Positions 54,224-64,000 of a stretch of DNA of 64,000 bases are shown here, in pieces. How positions within the stretch are numbered: position 1 is the first letter of the stretch; every line of letters starts with the position of its first letter. Where the stretch lies: NCBI GenBank assembly GCA_021521415.1, contig JAIQDT010009155.1, forward strand, positions 50,687-114,686, given 5' to 3'. The DNA is from Bidens hawaiensis (lineage: Eukaryota > Streptophyta > Magnoliopsida > Asterales > Asteraceae). The position numbers and the translations under genes were made by a program. The notes beneath the pieces were generated by a model. That model searched no databases. It saw nothing but the letters and a program-made list of their open reading frames with translations, and was not told the origin of the DNA.

Positions 54224-55168
54224 TGTAAGGCCCCGTTCCCGGTAGCCCTACTTTAATGTCGGATTTACTCATAAACACAGTTCTACAAATCAGAGTTTAT
54301 TAAAAATTTCGCGGAATATAAAACATCAATCATTCGTTACAAAACATTAAATCCTTTCTTTAAAACCAACTTAAAACATCATATTTTAAAAACCATCGTT
54401 TCTTCCATCTTCAGATACCAGTCGTTCAATCCATGCCATGTGTCATCCTCATATAACTATACATTCAGCTCACCTGCGTGCATACTAAAAGACAGCTACG
54501 CTGAGTGAGTTCTAGTTAATCAGGTAATGTACATTACATACACATATCATACATACTTTCATATCCGAAGATACATACTCATACTTAACTAGTTACTCTT
54601 CTGTTCTACATACATACTTACTACTATCACTTACCTCAGTACACCGAGAGTATGTTCATAGTCCACCGTCTATACCTATTCTCAAGGTCGTAAACACGAA
54701 AAAGGTCCGCAGTCCTTCTCTATACCATCCTACATTAACAACACGTACAAGGTCCACAGTCCCTCCTATGTTGCAACCTAATTCATAGCACGTACGAGGT
54801 CCACAGTCCTCCCCTATGCTACCACAATACAATTACAGCACGTATAAGGTCCACAATCCTTTCCTATGCTGACTCATATCTAAATTACGTATAAGGTACA
54901 CAGTCCTTAACTACGTTATCATCTATTATCTATAACACGTATAAGGCCCACAGTCCTTAACTACGCCATCACATGCCAAGTCTAAGCCCAACGGAAGTTA
55001 GAGGGAATTGTCATCCTAACTTACTGCGTCAGACGTAGAACTCACATACCATTCTTGTACCTGCATACACTTACTTCGCATATACCATAATTACATCATA
55101 TCATAAGAACACTCTAGGCGTTCTTCACATCATTAATTTAACAATCATACTCCTTGTCGGTACGTGCA
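54224..55168. mobile_element. Y-family LTR, cut by the Athila element
   Basis: TGTAAGGCCCCGTTCCCGGTAG..., matching 37633 onward (GGATTTACTCATAAACACAG, GCGGAATATAAAAC, CAGCTACGCTGAGTGAGTTCTA). It ends at TTGTCGGTACGTGCA, where the Athila LTR starts; the parallel copy continues from there at about 38460. The probable 5-bp target sequence at the left is GAGGT. Confidence 0.75.
54665..54985. repeat. minisatellite in the Y LTR (AGCACGTATAAGGTCCACAG)
   Basis: Six or so copies of a 50-57 bp unit, AGCACGTATAAGGTCCACAG followed by TCCTT..CTATGC and a variable AT-rich tail. It occupies the place held by an unrelated minisatellite in the Y LTR at 37633. Confidence 0.85.
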
Positions 55169-56876
55169 TGATGTGCGAAAATATATATAAATAAAACACA
55201 AGTCGCAACTAAGCTTTAAAAACCAAACAATCTATCCTAGTTCACACAAACGGCAAGTGTACCGATCGCGTATAGCACAGATAAGGAAAGTCCGGATATA
55301 GAACTCGAAGACACGCGAAAACGTTTATAATTACGAAACTCTAACCAAGACTCACCAAAATATTTAATTAATTTGTTTTAGAATTTATTTAACTACTTAA
55401 CTTAACTGAATGAAAACTTTTGACAAAACTTTGAAAACTTTGGTTTAAATTCAATGAATAAAGACATCTACCTAGGAATGAATCATGTTGACAGAAATAA
55501 CAAGACAATGGATTGAAAATATTCACGACACCGGTTATAAAGGATGACACAACTAAAACTTGTTTAATAAAGTTAAATTACCTCTCAGTCTCTCTAACAA
55601 ACTCTAACTATTTTAATTGATTTTAAAGAATAAACCGGAAAAACAATTATTAACGTGTTCAAATGACGACTCACCTCTCGGTCTCATCGACACACTATCC
55701 TAATGGAAACGAATACTACGCAACCAAGGATAGAGGAACAATTTAACTTAACCCAAATTAAACCAACTAATTGCACATAAACACTCAAACTTGACAAGAC
55801 AAAAACCCGCTCTCGCGCCGTCTTAATTCTAACAAGTAAAAGCAACGAGACAATATTACTTCTTATCACCTCTCGGTCTCAAAGAAGGTGTATTTTAACT
55901 GATTTTAGATGATTATATTACCCACTTATCCCTACGGTTGTACACCCCGCAAATAAACCCGAAACACCAAGTCAAGAGTCTAACAAGCAATCAATTAATC
56001 AAAACCAATTCAATTAACTAATGCAAGAGGATTATAAGTAATAACAAATAAAACATAGCCATCACACACAATCTAATTTATGGTTTAGTTAAACTTTACA
56101 TCAATAATTTAAGTCTTGAACATTAACAATCCATTATACAAGTCTAAACTACTCAATAATCATCTATCCTAGGTAGAACAAACAAGTTTAGCTACTCATA
56201 ACTTTTGGACAACCACATATACTTAAGAAAAACATCACAAACATCATCATAAACATAATCAAACTCATTCAAGATCCAAATAATATCAATCACAAGACAA
56301 ACAATCAATCAATTGCAAAACAATTCAAAACAAAAGACCAAATCAATAAAGTTAGGGTTCTTGAACAATAAGTAAAGTTTATGAGTGTTTTACTATCAAG
56401 TATGGCTGAGATCTATGCTTGTTATTGATCCCTAGCTGCTGCCCCAATGTTCCTCTTTCTTTTCCAGCCGCCAACAGCCTCAGCCGCCTCTTTCTTTCTT
56501 TTTTTCTATCTTCTTTTTCCGGCCGGCTGCAGTTCCGATCGCAAGGAGCTGCCAAGGGGTTAGGGTTTTGTGATTTCGGGATTAGTGGATGATTAATTGC
56601 TGGAAACTCTTGTTATTAAGTTAATATAATATTATAAAAGGCTTTTAAGATGTGGGCTTGGGTCGGGCCTTGACTTATAAGTTTGAAAGTTGCACAATTA
56701 AGCCCCTAAACTCTTCAATTTAACTCTTTTTTCCACCAAACTTCATAACCTACAAGAAAACAATCATCTTTGTAATATCAAGCATAAACAAACCATAAAA
56801 CTTAATAATTAAACTAAAAGGTAATTAAAACATGATAAAAATGATACGGAAAGTAAGTGTGTTTGACTACACATCA
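55169..56876 (-). mobile_element. 3' LTR of the Athila element
   Basis: TGATGTGCGAAAATATATAT...GACTACACATCA, 1,708 bp. It shares block order with the LTRs at 39366 and 43697 (CACACAAACGGCAAGTGTACC, CATCTACCTAGG, CTCACCTCTCGGTCTCATCG). On the minus strand the purine tract AGTGTGGGGATGTT (56877-56891) precedes it. Confidence 0.85.
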
Positions 56877-58712
56877 AACATCCCCACACTTAAACCTTTT
56901 TCGTCCCTAAAAAAGTCTAATGCAGTTGGATCAGAATCGGAAAATCATAGTTAAATCAAACATATAGGTTATATTTAAAGCTCAGAAAAACGTAAAAACC
57001 GCGATCATCGATATTGTTGTCCACCTAAACCCATGCTTTAATCTTTACCGGGACAAATAAGATCCGACAATAATATTACTTAGTGGTTTACACAATTAAG
57101 ACCCGCTTATTTTTAGCTTTTACCGGACCAGACCACCCCAACTTGACTTAAACCTCAAAGTTAGCAGATTTAAAACTTTTGTTACTCTAATTTTTTATGA
57201 ATAGTTAAGACGATCAAGGGTATTGTTTATCCACCTAAGCTTAAGCATCAAAGTCTACCAAGCAGCCATTAGATATGATTAAGGTTCAATTATTTATAGC
57301 CAGTGCTCCCCACAACATGACATACCCCCGTTATCAAGCAATACCCCAAATCCATAACCATAGGTGAGTATGCAAAATTTTATCTGTAGGGCTTACATGT
57401 AGTGTGTCCCTTGTGGTCCGTTTCTTAATGGTAATGAGACGCGAGCAAGGGGACCCAACATGACTAACAGTGTGGATGATCAAGTCTGTAGTGTATTTGT
57501 ACTTTCGTACTTTTTGTGATCATGTTTATAGACTTATGAGGGTTTGCTCTTTGGCTTTATTTTAAATATACACAACCCCACTTAGGAATTGTGAATACCC
57601 AGCTAAATAGATTGCATACAGACCCATGGTCTCCGGACCCGAAGCATCCCATCAATACAGGATTTAGGTTATAAAACCATACGCCGATGAGGTGTAAAAC
57701 ACTAAACTAGCATTTTAAGATTTATATCACAGGCTACACGGCATACTCTAACGTTAAACCTACCCAAGCATCATATGATAACGTATTCAAATTTTTAAAA
57801 CTTATGATATTTCCACTTTTTCATACTAAAATTTGAGGCTTGAGTATGGCTCGACCTTTCATTGCTTATTTTCCACGGACAAAACGCTTTACCCACAAAA
57901 GATTTCCGTTTTAACCGTTTTCTCGAATTTGCCCTTTCATTTTCAAGGCTGAGCCTACCGACACATCCCAAGTTAAGTGTGTTTTCTTTTTATTTATCTC
58001 ATATTGTTAGTAGTTTGAAAAACCGATTTCCGATAAATATCATCATCTCCCACTTTAATGCAAAAGAAACTAAAAACAAGGGACATTTTTTTAAACAACG
58101 TACGAAAACGAAAAACAAGTGAAAACTTTTTATTTTTTTAAAATTTTTTTTTATTTTTTTATTATTTTTTTTTCTACAACTAAGTAAAATAAATTCCCAT
58201 CCCACACTTAGAACGAAATCGTCCTCGAATAGAACAAGGAAAAGAAATAAAATAAAAATAAAACGTAAAGCATAAAACTAAAACTTGAAAAAACAGAAAT
58301 TAAAATAGAGAACGGGTTGCTCCCCTGGTTTAGATGCAGATTCTTCATCAGCTGTGTATGATTCGAACGAACGACCGTATAGCATTTCATTCGCGGCCGC
58401 AACCTCGGGTGAACCAATTCCAAAACGCCATCAGAGCTACCATGCGCATAATAATACCTGTAACAACTCAAACTCGCTCGCATGTAGCGGCGTACAAAAC
58501 AGAAAACAGAAACATAAGAAATAAACATATTTTTGTGTTTTTATATTTTTTAATTTTTTTTTTTTTTGATTTTTATTAAATATTTATTTTTTTTGTATAT
58601 TTTTTTATGTTTTTTATAAATAGAAATAAAACAAATAAAAACAGAAAGTAAAGGGAATCATAATACAAACTCTACAACTCGGGCAGTCTCCCGAGTGATG
58701 CATCCATCACGA
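56877..58712 (-). other. non-coding stretch of the Athila element between integrase and 3' LTR
   Basis: Many Athila elements carry an envelope-like ORF here. I find none: the longest frames are about 106 codons, run through T-rich low complexity (58120-58175, 58540-58640), and show no signal peptide plus membrane pattern I trust. Block GGGTTGCTCCCCTGG at 58314-58328 echoes 42571-42592 in the non-autonomous element. Confidence 0.6.
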
Positions 58713-60480
58713 CTATTCCTCGGTGAATGAGTCAAGGTAGAACACCTCGACTGTCTGATCAGTTATCGACTCTCCGATGTAGTGCTTCAATCTATGGCCG
58801 TTCACTTTAAACTTCCCGCTTCGGTCTTGTATCTCAATCGTGCTATACGGGAAAACCTCAATGACCGTGAACGGTCCCGACCATCGGGACTTCAACTTTC
58901 CTGGGAATAACCTCAACCGTGAGTTATACAGTAAAACCTTATCCCCACACTTCAACTGCTTATTACCCTTCAATTTCCTGTCATGCAGTTCCTTCGTATG
59001 CTCCTTATACCGAAAAGATTGTGCATATGCGTGATCCCGGAGCTCCTCTAATTCATGTAATTGATGGAAACGATTACCCTCTGCGGCGGGTAAATCAAGA
59101 TTAACCCTTTGAAGGGCCCATGAAGCGCGGTGTTCCAATTCAACAGGAAGATGACAGGCCTTCCATAAATCATCCGAAATGGTGTGGAACCAGTCGGAGT
59201 CTTGTAGGCTGTACGGAAGGCCCACAGAGCGTCATCTAATTTGTCGGACCAATCCCGACGATTTGAACCAACCGTTTTCTCGAGAATACGTTTGATTCCC
59301 CTATTACTCACTTCCACTTGCCTACTAGTCTGTGGGTGGTAGGCGGTCGCAAGCCGATGGGTGATCCCGTAACGCTTCAACGCCTTATCCATCTACGAGT
59401 TGCAAAAGTGAGTACCTCGATCACTGATCAAGGCTTTCGGACTCCAAAACGAGCAAATAGACTTTTCAGAAAACGGACTACCACTCGGGCATCATTGGTG
59501 GGTAGAGCTTTGGCCTCAATCCACTTAGACACGTAATCGACGGCCACGAGTATGTATTTGTTTCCACGCGAAGATGGAAACGGTCCCATGAAATCAATAC
59601 CCCAGACATCAAAAACCTCACAAACTTGAATGGCATTCTGGGGCATTTCGTGTCGCGAAGAAATGTTGCCGACACGCTGGCAACGATCACAACTCTTAAC
59701 GAACAGATGAGCATCCTTAAAGATAGACGGCCAGTAAAAACCAGAATCAAAGACTTTCTTTGCTGTAGAATTAACACCGTGGTGACCTCCAGTCGGTCCC
59801 ACATGACAATGGCTCAAAATTTGCCATCCTTCCTTGATATCCACACACCTTCTAATAAGCTGATCAGCACCAATGCGGAAAAGATATGGATCGTCCCAAA
59901 GGTAAAATTTAATGTCAGCAAAGAATTTCTTCTTTTGCTGGTAAGGCATCTTTGGGAGGTATCCGTCAGCGAGATAATTCGCGAAATCAGCAAACCATGG
60001 AAAACCTTCCTCTTGTGCAGTAACGAACATCAGACTCTCTGTCGAAAAACGATCGTCGATCCTAACTCCTGAATCTCCTGAATCAACTCCCTCTAGTCGT
60101 GAAAGATGATCAGCCGCCACATTCTCGGCCCCCTTTTTATTACGGATCTCTATATCGAACTCTTGAAGCAACAGGATCCATCGGATAAGACGAGGCTTAG
60201 CATCCTGCTTGCTGAAAAGATATCTAATAGCGGCATGATCCGTATAAACAATCATTTTGGACAAAACCAGATAGGACCTAAATTTGTCGAAAGCGAACAC
60301 CACAGCTAAAAGCTCTTTTTCGGTGGTGGTATAGCTTTCATGTGCGCCATTTAAGGTCCGGCTCGCATAGTAGATCGGATGGAAATGCTTATCCTTCCGT
60401 TGTCCAAGAACCGCTCCGACTGCGAAGTCGCATGCGTCACACATCAACTCGAATAGTAACGACCAGTCGGGAGCAACCAT
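58713..60480 (-). pseudogene. Athila RNase H and integrase
   Basis: 60480-59428 is open: RNase H ([64 protein letters not shown]), then the integrase zinc domain ([26 protein letters not shown]) and core with [13 protein letters not shown] one-base loss near 59442 removes the frame just before the second Asp motif (ISDRGTHF, readable in the other frame). An in-frame TAG (59393-59395) follows where Gln is expected. The frame 59392-59048 has [20 protein letters not shown] with the catalytic Glu, and after another shift 59225-58713 gives the C-terminal part (KVLLYNSRLRLFPGKLKSRW, SGPFTVIEVFP). No chromodomain. Confidence 0.88.
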
Positions 60481-61745
60481 GATTGGGGCGTTAACTATTT
60501 GTCTTTTAGAAGATCAAAGGCCTCGATACACTGCTCAGAAAAAATAAATGGAGCATCCTTCTCCAAAAGTTTGGTCATGGGTCTCGCGATTTTAGAAAAA
60601 TCTTTGATGAACCGCCGGTAGAACCCAGCATGACCTAGAAAGCTACGAATTGATCTCACAGAAGTTGGCGGGGGAAGATTAGAAATGGTCTTGACCTTTG
60701 CCCGGTCAACCTCTATCCCCGCACTTGAGATTCGATGACCTAGAACAATGCCCTCACGAACCATGAAATGACATTTCTCCCAGTTAAGGACTAGGTTGGT
60801 GTCAACGCAGCGGGACATCATCCTCTCGAGATTTGATAAACAATGATCGAAGGAACTCCCAAATACGAAAAATCGTCCATGAACACCTCCATGGAGTCCT
60901 CGATCATATCATGGAAAATGGCCACCATACACCTCTGGAATGTGGCCGGAGCGTTACAGAGTCCGAACTGCATACGTTTGTAAGCAAACGTTCCCTAAGG
61001 GCAGGTGAAAGTGGTTTTCTCCTGGTCGTCGGGAGCTATCGAACCTGGAAGTACCCGGAGAAACCATCTAGGAAGCAGTAGTACTGCTGACCTGCTAAAC
61101 GCTCTAACATCTGATCAATGAATGGGAGAGGAAAGTGGTCTTTCCTGGTGGCATCATTCAATCGGCGATAGTCAATGCAGACTCGCCATCCCGTCACAGT
61201 CCTCGTGGGAATAAGCTCGTTCCTCTCGTTGGTGACGACAGTCATGCCACCCTTTTTAGGAACCACTTGGACTGGACTCACCCAAGCACTATCAGAAATG
61301 GGGAAAATGATCCCCGCATCAAGGAGTTTAATGATCTCCTTCTTTACGACCTATTGCATTTTCGGATTAAGCCGCCGTTGCGGCTGGACGACAGTTTTGA
61401 AATTTTCCTCCATGAGGATTTTATGAGTGCAGAACGAAGGGTTGATACCCTTGATGTCGATAATCTTCCAAGCAATAGCTCCTTGTGCTCTCGTAGCACC
61501 CTCAACAACTTCTCCTTCTCGACCTCGGTCAACGCAGATGCAATGATAACCCAAAGCTTCCTCTCTTCATCTAAAAAAGCATACTCAAGGTGGGAAGGTA
61601 AATCCTTGAGCTCTAAGGAAAGGGGAGGACTCTCGACCGAAGGTCGGTCCATCGGATCGTCTCGTACGATCTCAGCAGACACGCCAGATTCAGGGGTATG
61701 CGACTCGGTGTCATCATCTAAGGACTGATTGGTTACGGCAACCAT
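60481..61745 (-). pseudogene. Athila reverse transcriptase
   Basis: N-terminal part 61745-61344 (PPLSLELKDLPSHLEYAFLD), a shift, then VPKKGGMTVVTNERNELIPT, GWRVCIDYRRLNDATRKDHF and LDGFSGYFQV (61281-61036; the first catalytic Asp is in FLDGFSGY). The box FMDDFS is readable near 60865-60885 in another frame. 60821-60495 carries NLVLNWEKCHFMVREGIVLGH and the thumb with GHAGFYRRFIKDFSKIARPM. At least two frameshifts. Confidence 0.88.
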
Positions 61746-61764
61746 TTAAATCTCCGGAATCTCC

Positions 61765-62241
61765 CTATTGAGAATCAGGGGTGTCGGAGGCAGATCCTCC
61801 ACAAATTTCGCTGAAAAACTCCCCGACATGTTCCATGATGGTATCAATGAAGTATAAGGAGTCATCAGCAGACTTGGGGTGTTTCAGTGACTGTCGAACG
61901 TCAAAGGTGACGTTCTCATCCCCAACTCTTAAGATTAATTTACCCTCGCATACATCGATCAATGCCTGCGCAGTGGCAAGGAATGGCCGGCCCCAAAGTG
62001 GGACACTATCGTCATCGTTCATGTCCAGGATGACAAAGTCCACCTGGAAGATGAACTTGTCGACACGAACAAGCATGTTCTCGACCACCCCTCGGGGGTA
62101 TTTCACAGAACGATCAACAAGCTGGATACTCATACGGGTAGGCCTCGGTTCGCCTAGACCCAACTTGCGATACACGGAATACGGCATGAGATTAATACTG
62201 GCACCAAGATCTGCCAGCGCTATGGACGACCGTATTATCAC
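61765..62241 (-). pseudogene. Athila aspartic protease
   Basis: The active site reads ALADLGASINLMPYSVYRKL, with Asp in DLGAS, then PRGVVENMLVRVDKFIFQVDFVI and LWGRPFLATAQALIDV, the usual distal flap and GRPFL block. It is joined upstream by a frame change to 62626-62192 (LNIPFLEALTQMPKYAKFLKD, KLLENMSDPGSFTIPC), the gag-protease linker typical of Athila. Confidence 0.88.
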
Positions 62242-62626
62242 TCAAGATGCAGGGAATTGTGAAACTCCCAGGATCGGACATATTTTCTAGTAACTTTCTC
62301 TGCAAGACTGCAGAGCAACCAGCACTCAGAGGAATGGAAGAGACTTCGGCTAACTTCTCTTTGTTTGAAAGAATATCCTTGAGAAACTTTGCGTATTTGG
62401 GCATTTGCGTAAGTGCCTCAAGAAAAGGAATATTAAGATGAAGTTGCTTCAGAAGATCAAGAAATTTGGAATTTTGCTCCTCGTCTCTATCCCTACGGAC
62501 TCTCCCGGGAAATGGGAGTCTAGGTTTGTAGACTCTCGGTGGTGTGCTGGGTAATGGTTGGTTCTCGGCCTGTGCTGTACTTCCTGGGCTGTGCCTTTGA
62601 TGCACCCTGGCCGGTGGAGACTCCAA
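62192..62626 (-). pseudogene. Athila gag-protease linker
   Basis: Reads PRVYKPRLPFPGRVRRDRDE, SKFLDLLKQLHLNIPFLEAL, KYAKFLKDILSNKEKLAE and KMSDPGSFTIPC-like text, the conserved stretch just before the protease. It overlaps the protease frame by a frameshift near 62200-62240. Confidence 0.82.
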
Positions 62627-62820
62627 CTGAATCTCCTCATCTACCTACTCCTCAACATCTACCGCAGGCTCGTTAACGACTCCTCTCGTCGCCTCTTGAA
62701 TCACGGGCTCGCTATGTGCCCCCGCACCGCTCCTTGTCGTCACAGCCTTCGCGAATGCCTTCGGATTTTGTTCAGTGTTACTTGGAAGTGTACCTGGCGA
62801 CCTTTCATTTAGACGACTTG

Positions 62821-64000
62821 CTATCTCTCCATCTGACGCTCAAGATTTTGAATTGAAGCTCCTTGATTTCTCATGAATGACTCGTGCTCCCGGAATTTCT
62901 CTTGTGTTTCTTTGTGACGGGAGTCCTCTCGAGTCATGAGTTGCGACAGCATCTGTGTCTGCTGTGCCATCATCTCCTCTAACGTGGGCTTCTTCTCCCC
63001 ACTACTCGGTCCCTCACCGGAATCCTGGAATAGGCTCTGACGTTGCTGGAAGCCGGACTGATTTCCGTTCCTCCAGTTTGAGTTTTGGTTACCTCTCCAC
63101 CCCGAATTATAAGAATTGAAAGAATGTTGATTTCGGTTTGGATTATTAACGAAGTCGACTGCCTCCTCCTGGAAACCTACGGGGCACTGAACAGTATCAT
63201 GTCCCCCTCTACAGATCTCGCATAACTTACTTTTCACCTGCAAGTCCTTCACGATCTTTGCTAACGCTTCAACTTGTGCCGCCAGTGCGGTGCTGTTGTC
63301 GACCGAATGCATGCCGCGTGATAGGGAATCACGGTTTTGGTACTCTTAACTGGTGGTCGCTGGTATCCACTCATTGCTAAACCGTTAAACAAGGCAATGC
63401 ACTCATCCGTATCCTTCGTTGTTAGTAGGTTACCTCCTGCAGCTGTTTCGAGCATACTCTGAGTTGCGTACGTCACTCCATTGTAGAACTTCTCAACAAC
63501 CGCCCAGTCTTGTAAGCCGTGGTTCGGACATAAAGCAAGTAGATTTTTTGAACGTTTCCCACGCCTCGTAGAAGCTCTCGGTGTCCTCCATCTGGAAAGA
63601 ATGAATCTGGTTACGCAAATGAGCGGCCTTAGCCGGAGGATCGTATTTCTCAAGAAATTGGGTCTGCATGGCAGCCCAAGTAGCAATGGACCCCTGTGGG
63701 AGGGACTCAAGCCACAGACTCGCATGATCAACGAGTGATAACAGAAAGATTCAGAGTTTTATGGCATCTTCGGATACGCCGGCAAGATGAAACGTGTCGC
63801 AGATACGTGCAATACGAGTGAGATGAGAATGCGGTTCTCGTAGAGCAACCCGTGAAACTGAGCAGAATGAGCAATCGTGTTCAGAACGTTAGATGGAATC
63901 TGCCAAGTCGTTTGAACTTCTATAGCTGGTGGAGCAATGCTGGATCTCGCGCCAGCATCGACCAGACGGGCTCCGGTCTGCAACTGTCCTCCTCGGTAGT
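62821..64000 (-). pseudogene. Athila gag, running off the right edge
   Basis: Pieces from right to left: 63983-63759 (IEVQTTWQIPSNVLNTIAHS), then 63731-63261 with LCPNHGLQDWAVVEKFYNGVTYATQSMLETAAGGNLLTT (gag core), and 63312-62821 with CEICRGGHDTVQCPV (zinc knuckle CX2CX4HX4C) and an Asn/Gln-rich segment (GNQNSNWRNGNQSGFQQ). Three frames are used. The N-terminus is outside the window. Confidence 0.85.

Larger units (their letters stand above)
55169..64000 (-). mobile_element. Athila-lineage Ty3/gypsy element, 5' end outside window
   Basis: 3' LTR 55169-56876, then right of it a 1.8-kb non-coding stretch, integrase, RNase H, RT, protease and gag up to the right edge. Inserted in a Y LTR; the probable target 5-mer at the left is GTGCA (55164-55168). 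The pol sequence is Athila-like (FMDDFS box, [32 protein letters not shown]). Frameshifts and stops are fewer than in the other elements, so this is the youngest coding copy in the window. Confidence 0.87.

Noticed and set aside
57862..58122. Plus-strand 86-codon frame beginning MLIFHGQNALPTKDF
   Set aside because: It lies in the non-coding 3' part of a minus-strand element, ends in a lysine-rich translation of an A-rich run, and has no recognisable domain.
58208..58579. Possible envelope-like hydrophobic ORF (106 codons, Phe-rich) of the Athila element
   Set aside because: The hydrophobic run is a translation of A/T-rich low complexity, and the frame is short without signal or coiled-coil parts.
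61135..61728. Plus-strand 197-codon frame
   Set aside because: It is the antisense shadow of the Athila RT N-terminal region, which reads with clear RT motifs on the minus strand.

Overview
This window is repeat-dense eukaryotic nuclear DNA, almost certainly from a flowering plant. The evidence is plant-specific retrotransposon lineages (Tat with a second RNase H, Athila, chromodomain-bearing Tekay-like elements, a copia element), Helitrons, a hAT element and MITE-like foldbacks. The style of the LTRs and polyproteins suggests a daisy-family (Asteraceae) genome, but that is inference from remembered similarity. I found no convincing intact host gene, no CRISPR array and no rRNA. Nearly every coding stretch is a retrotransposon gag or pol fragment broken by stops and frameshifts.

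Layout. (1) 1-9402: a minus-strand Tat-lineage Ty3/gypsy element running off the left edge. Its 5' LTR is at 8769-9402, with gag, PR, RT, RNH, a second RNH and INT reading right to left, and an intron-containing ORF on the opposite strand at 1-1223. (2) It sits in an LTR (9403-11442) of a minus-strand chromovirus whose integrase-chromodomain fragment follows (11486-13049). That LTR also holds a Helitron (9751-10357), and the pol fragment is cut by a solo Athila-type LTR (13050-14805). (3) 14811-16241 is an LTR end with a series of covarying stem-loops. (4) 16930-20743 is the leader, PBS and LTR of another Tekay-like element (called X2 here). (5) 20744-31046 is a foldback repeat split by a probable solo LTR (W, 21104-30705), which itself holds a hAT element carrying a captured endonuclease-like ORF and a complete but decayed copia element (23809-29947). 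(6) 31451-32933 is a head-to-tail run of three Helitron copies. (7) 34671 to the right edge is a deep nest. A plus-strand chromovirus (Z) is split in its integrase by X1 (37324-51979, TSD TACAT). X1's left LTR contains a solo LTR (Y). Y contains a complete non-autonomous LTR element (39366-45389, TSD CCTAC) with an unrecognised ORF. A recent 1,139-bp tandem duplication runs across the junctions. Z's 3' LTR is broken by another Y LTR (54224-55168), which is broken in turn by a minus-strand Athila element (55169 to beyond 64000).

Anything expressed here would be driven by LTR promoters. The main points of interest are the antisense spliced ORF of the Tat element, the covarying hairpins, the tRNA-like Pol III boxes inside two LTRs, the unknown ORF of the non-autonomous element, the endonuclease-like ORF inside the hAT element, and the nesting order, which target-site duplications support at most steps. 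Several nominal reading-frame starts in these fragments are not ATG, so start positions in broken polyproteins are only frame boundaries.
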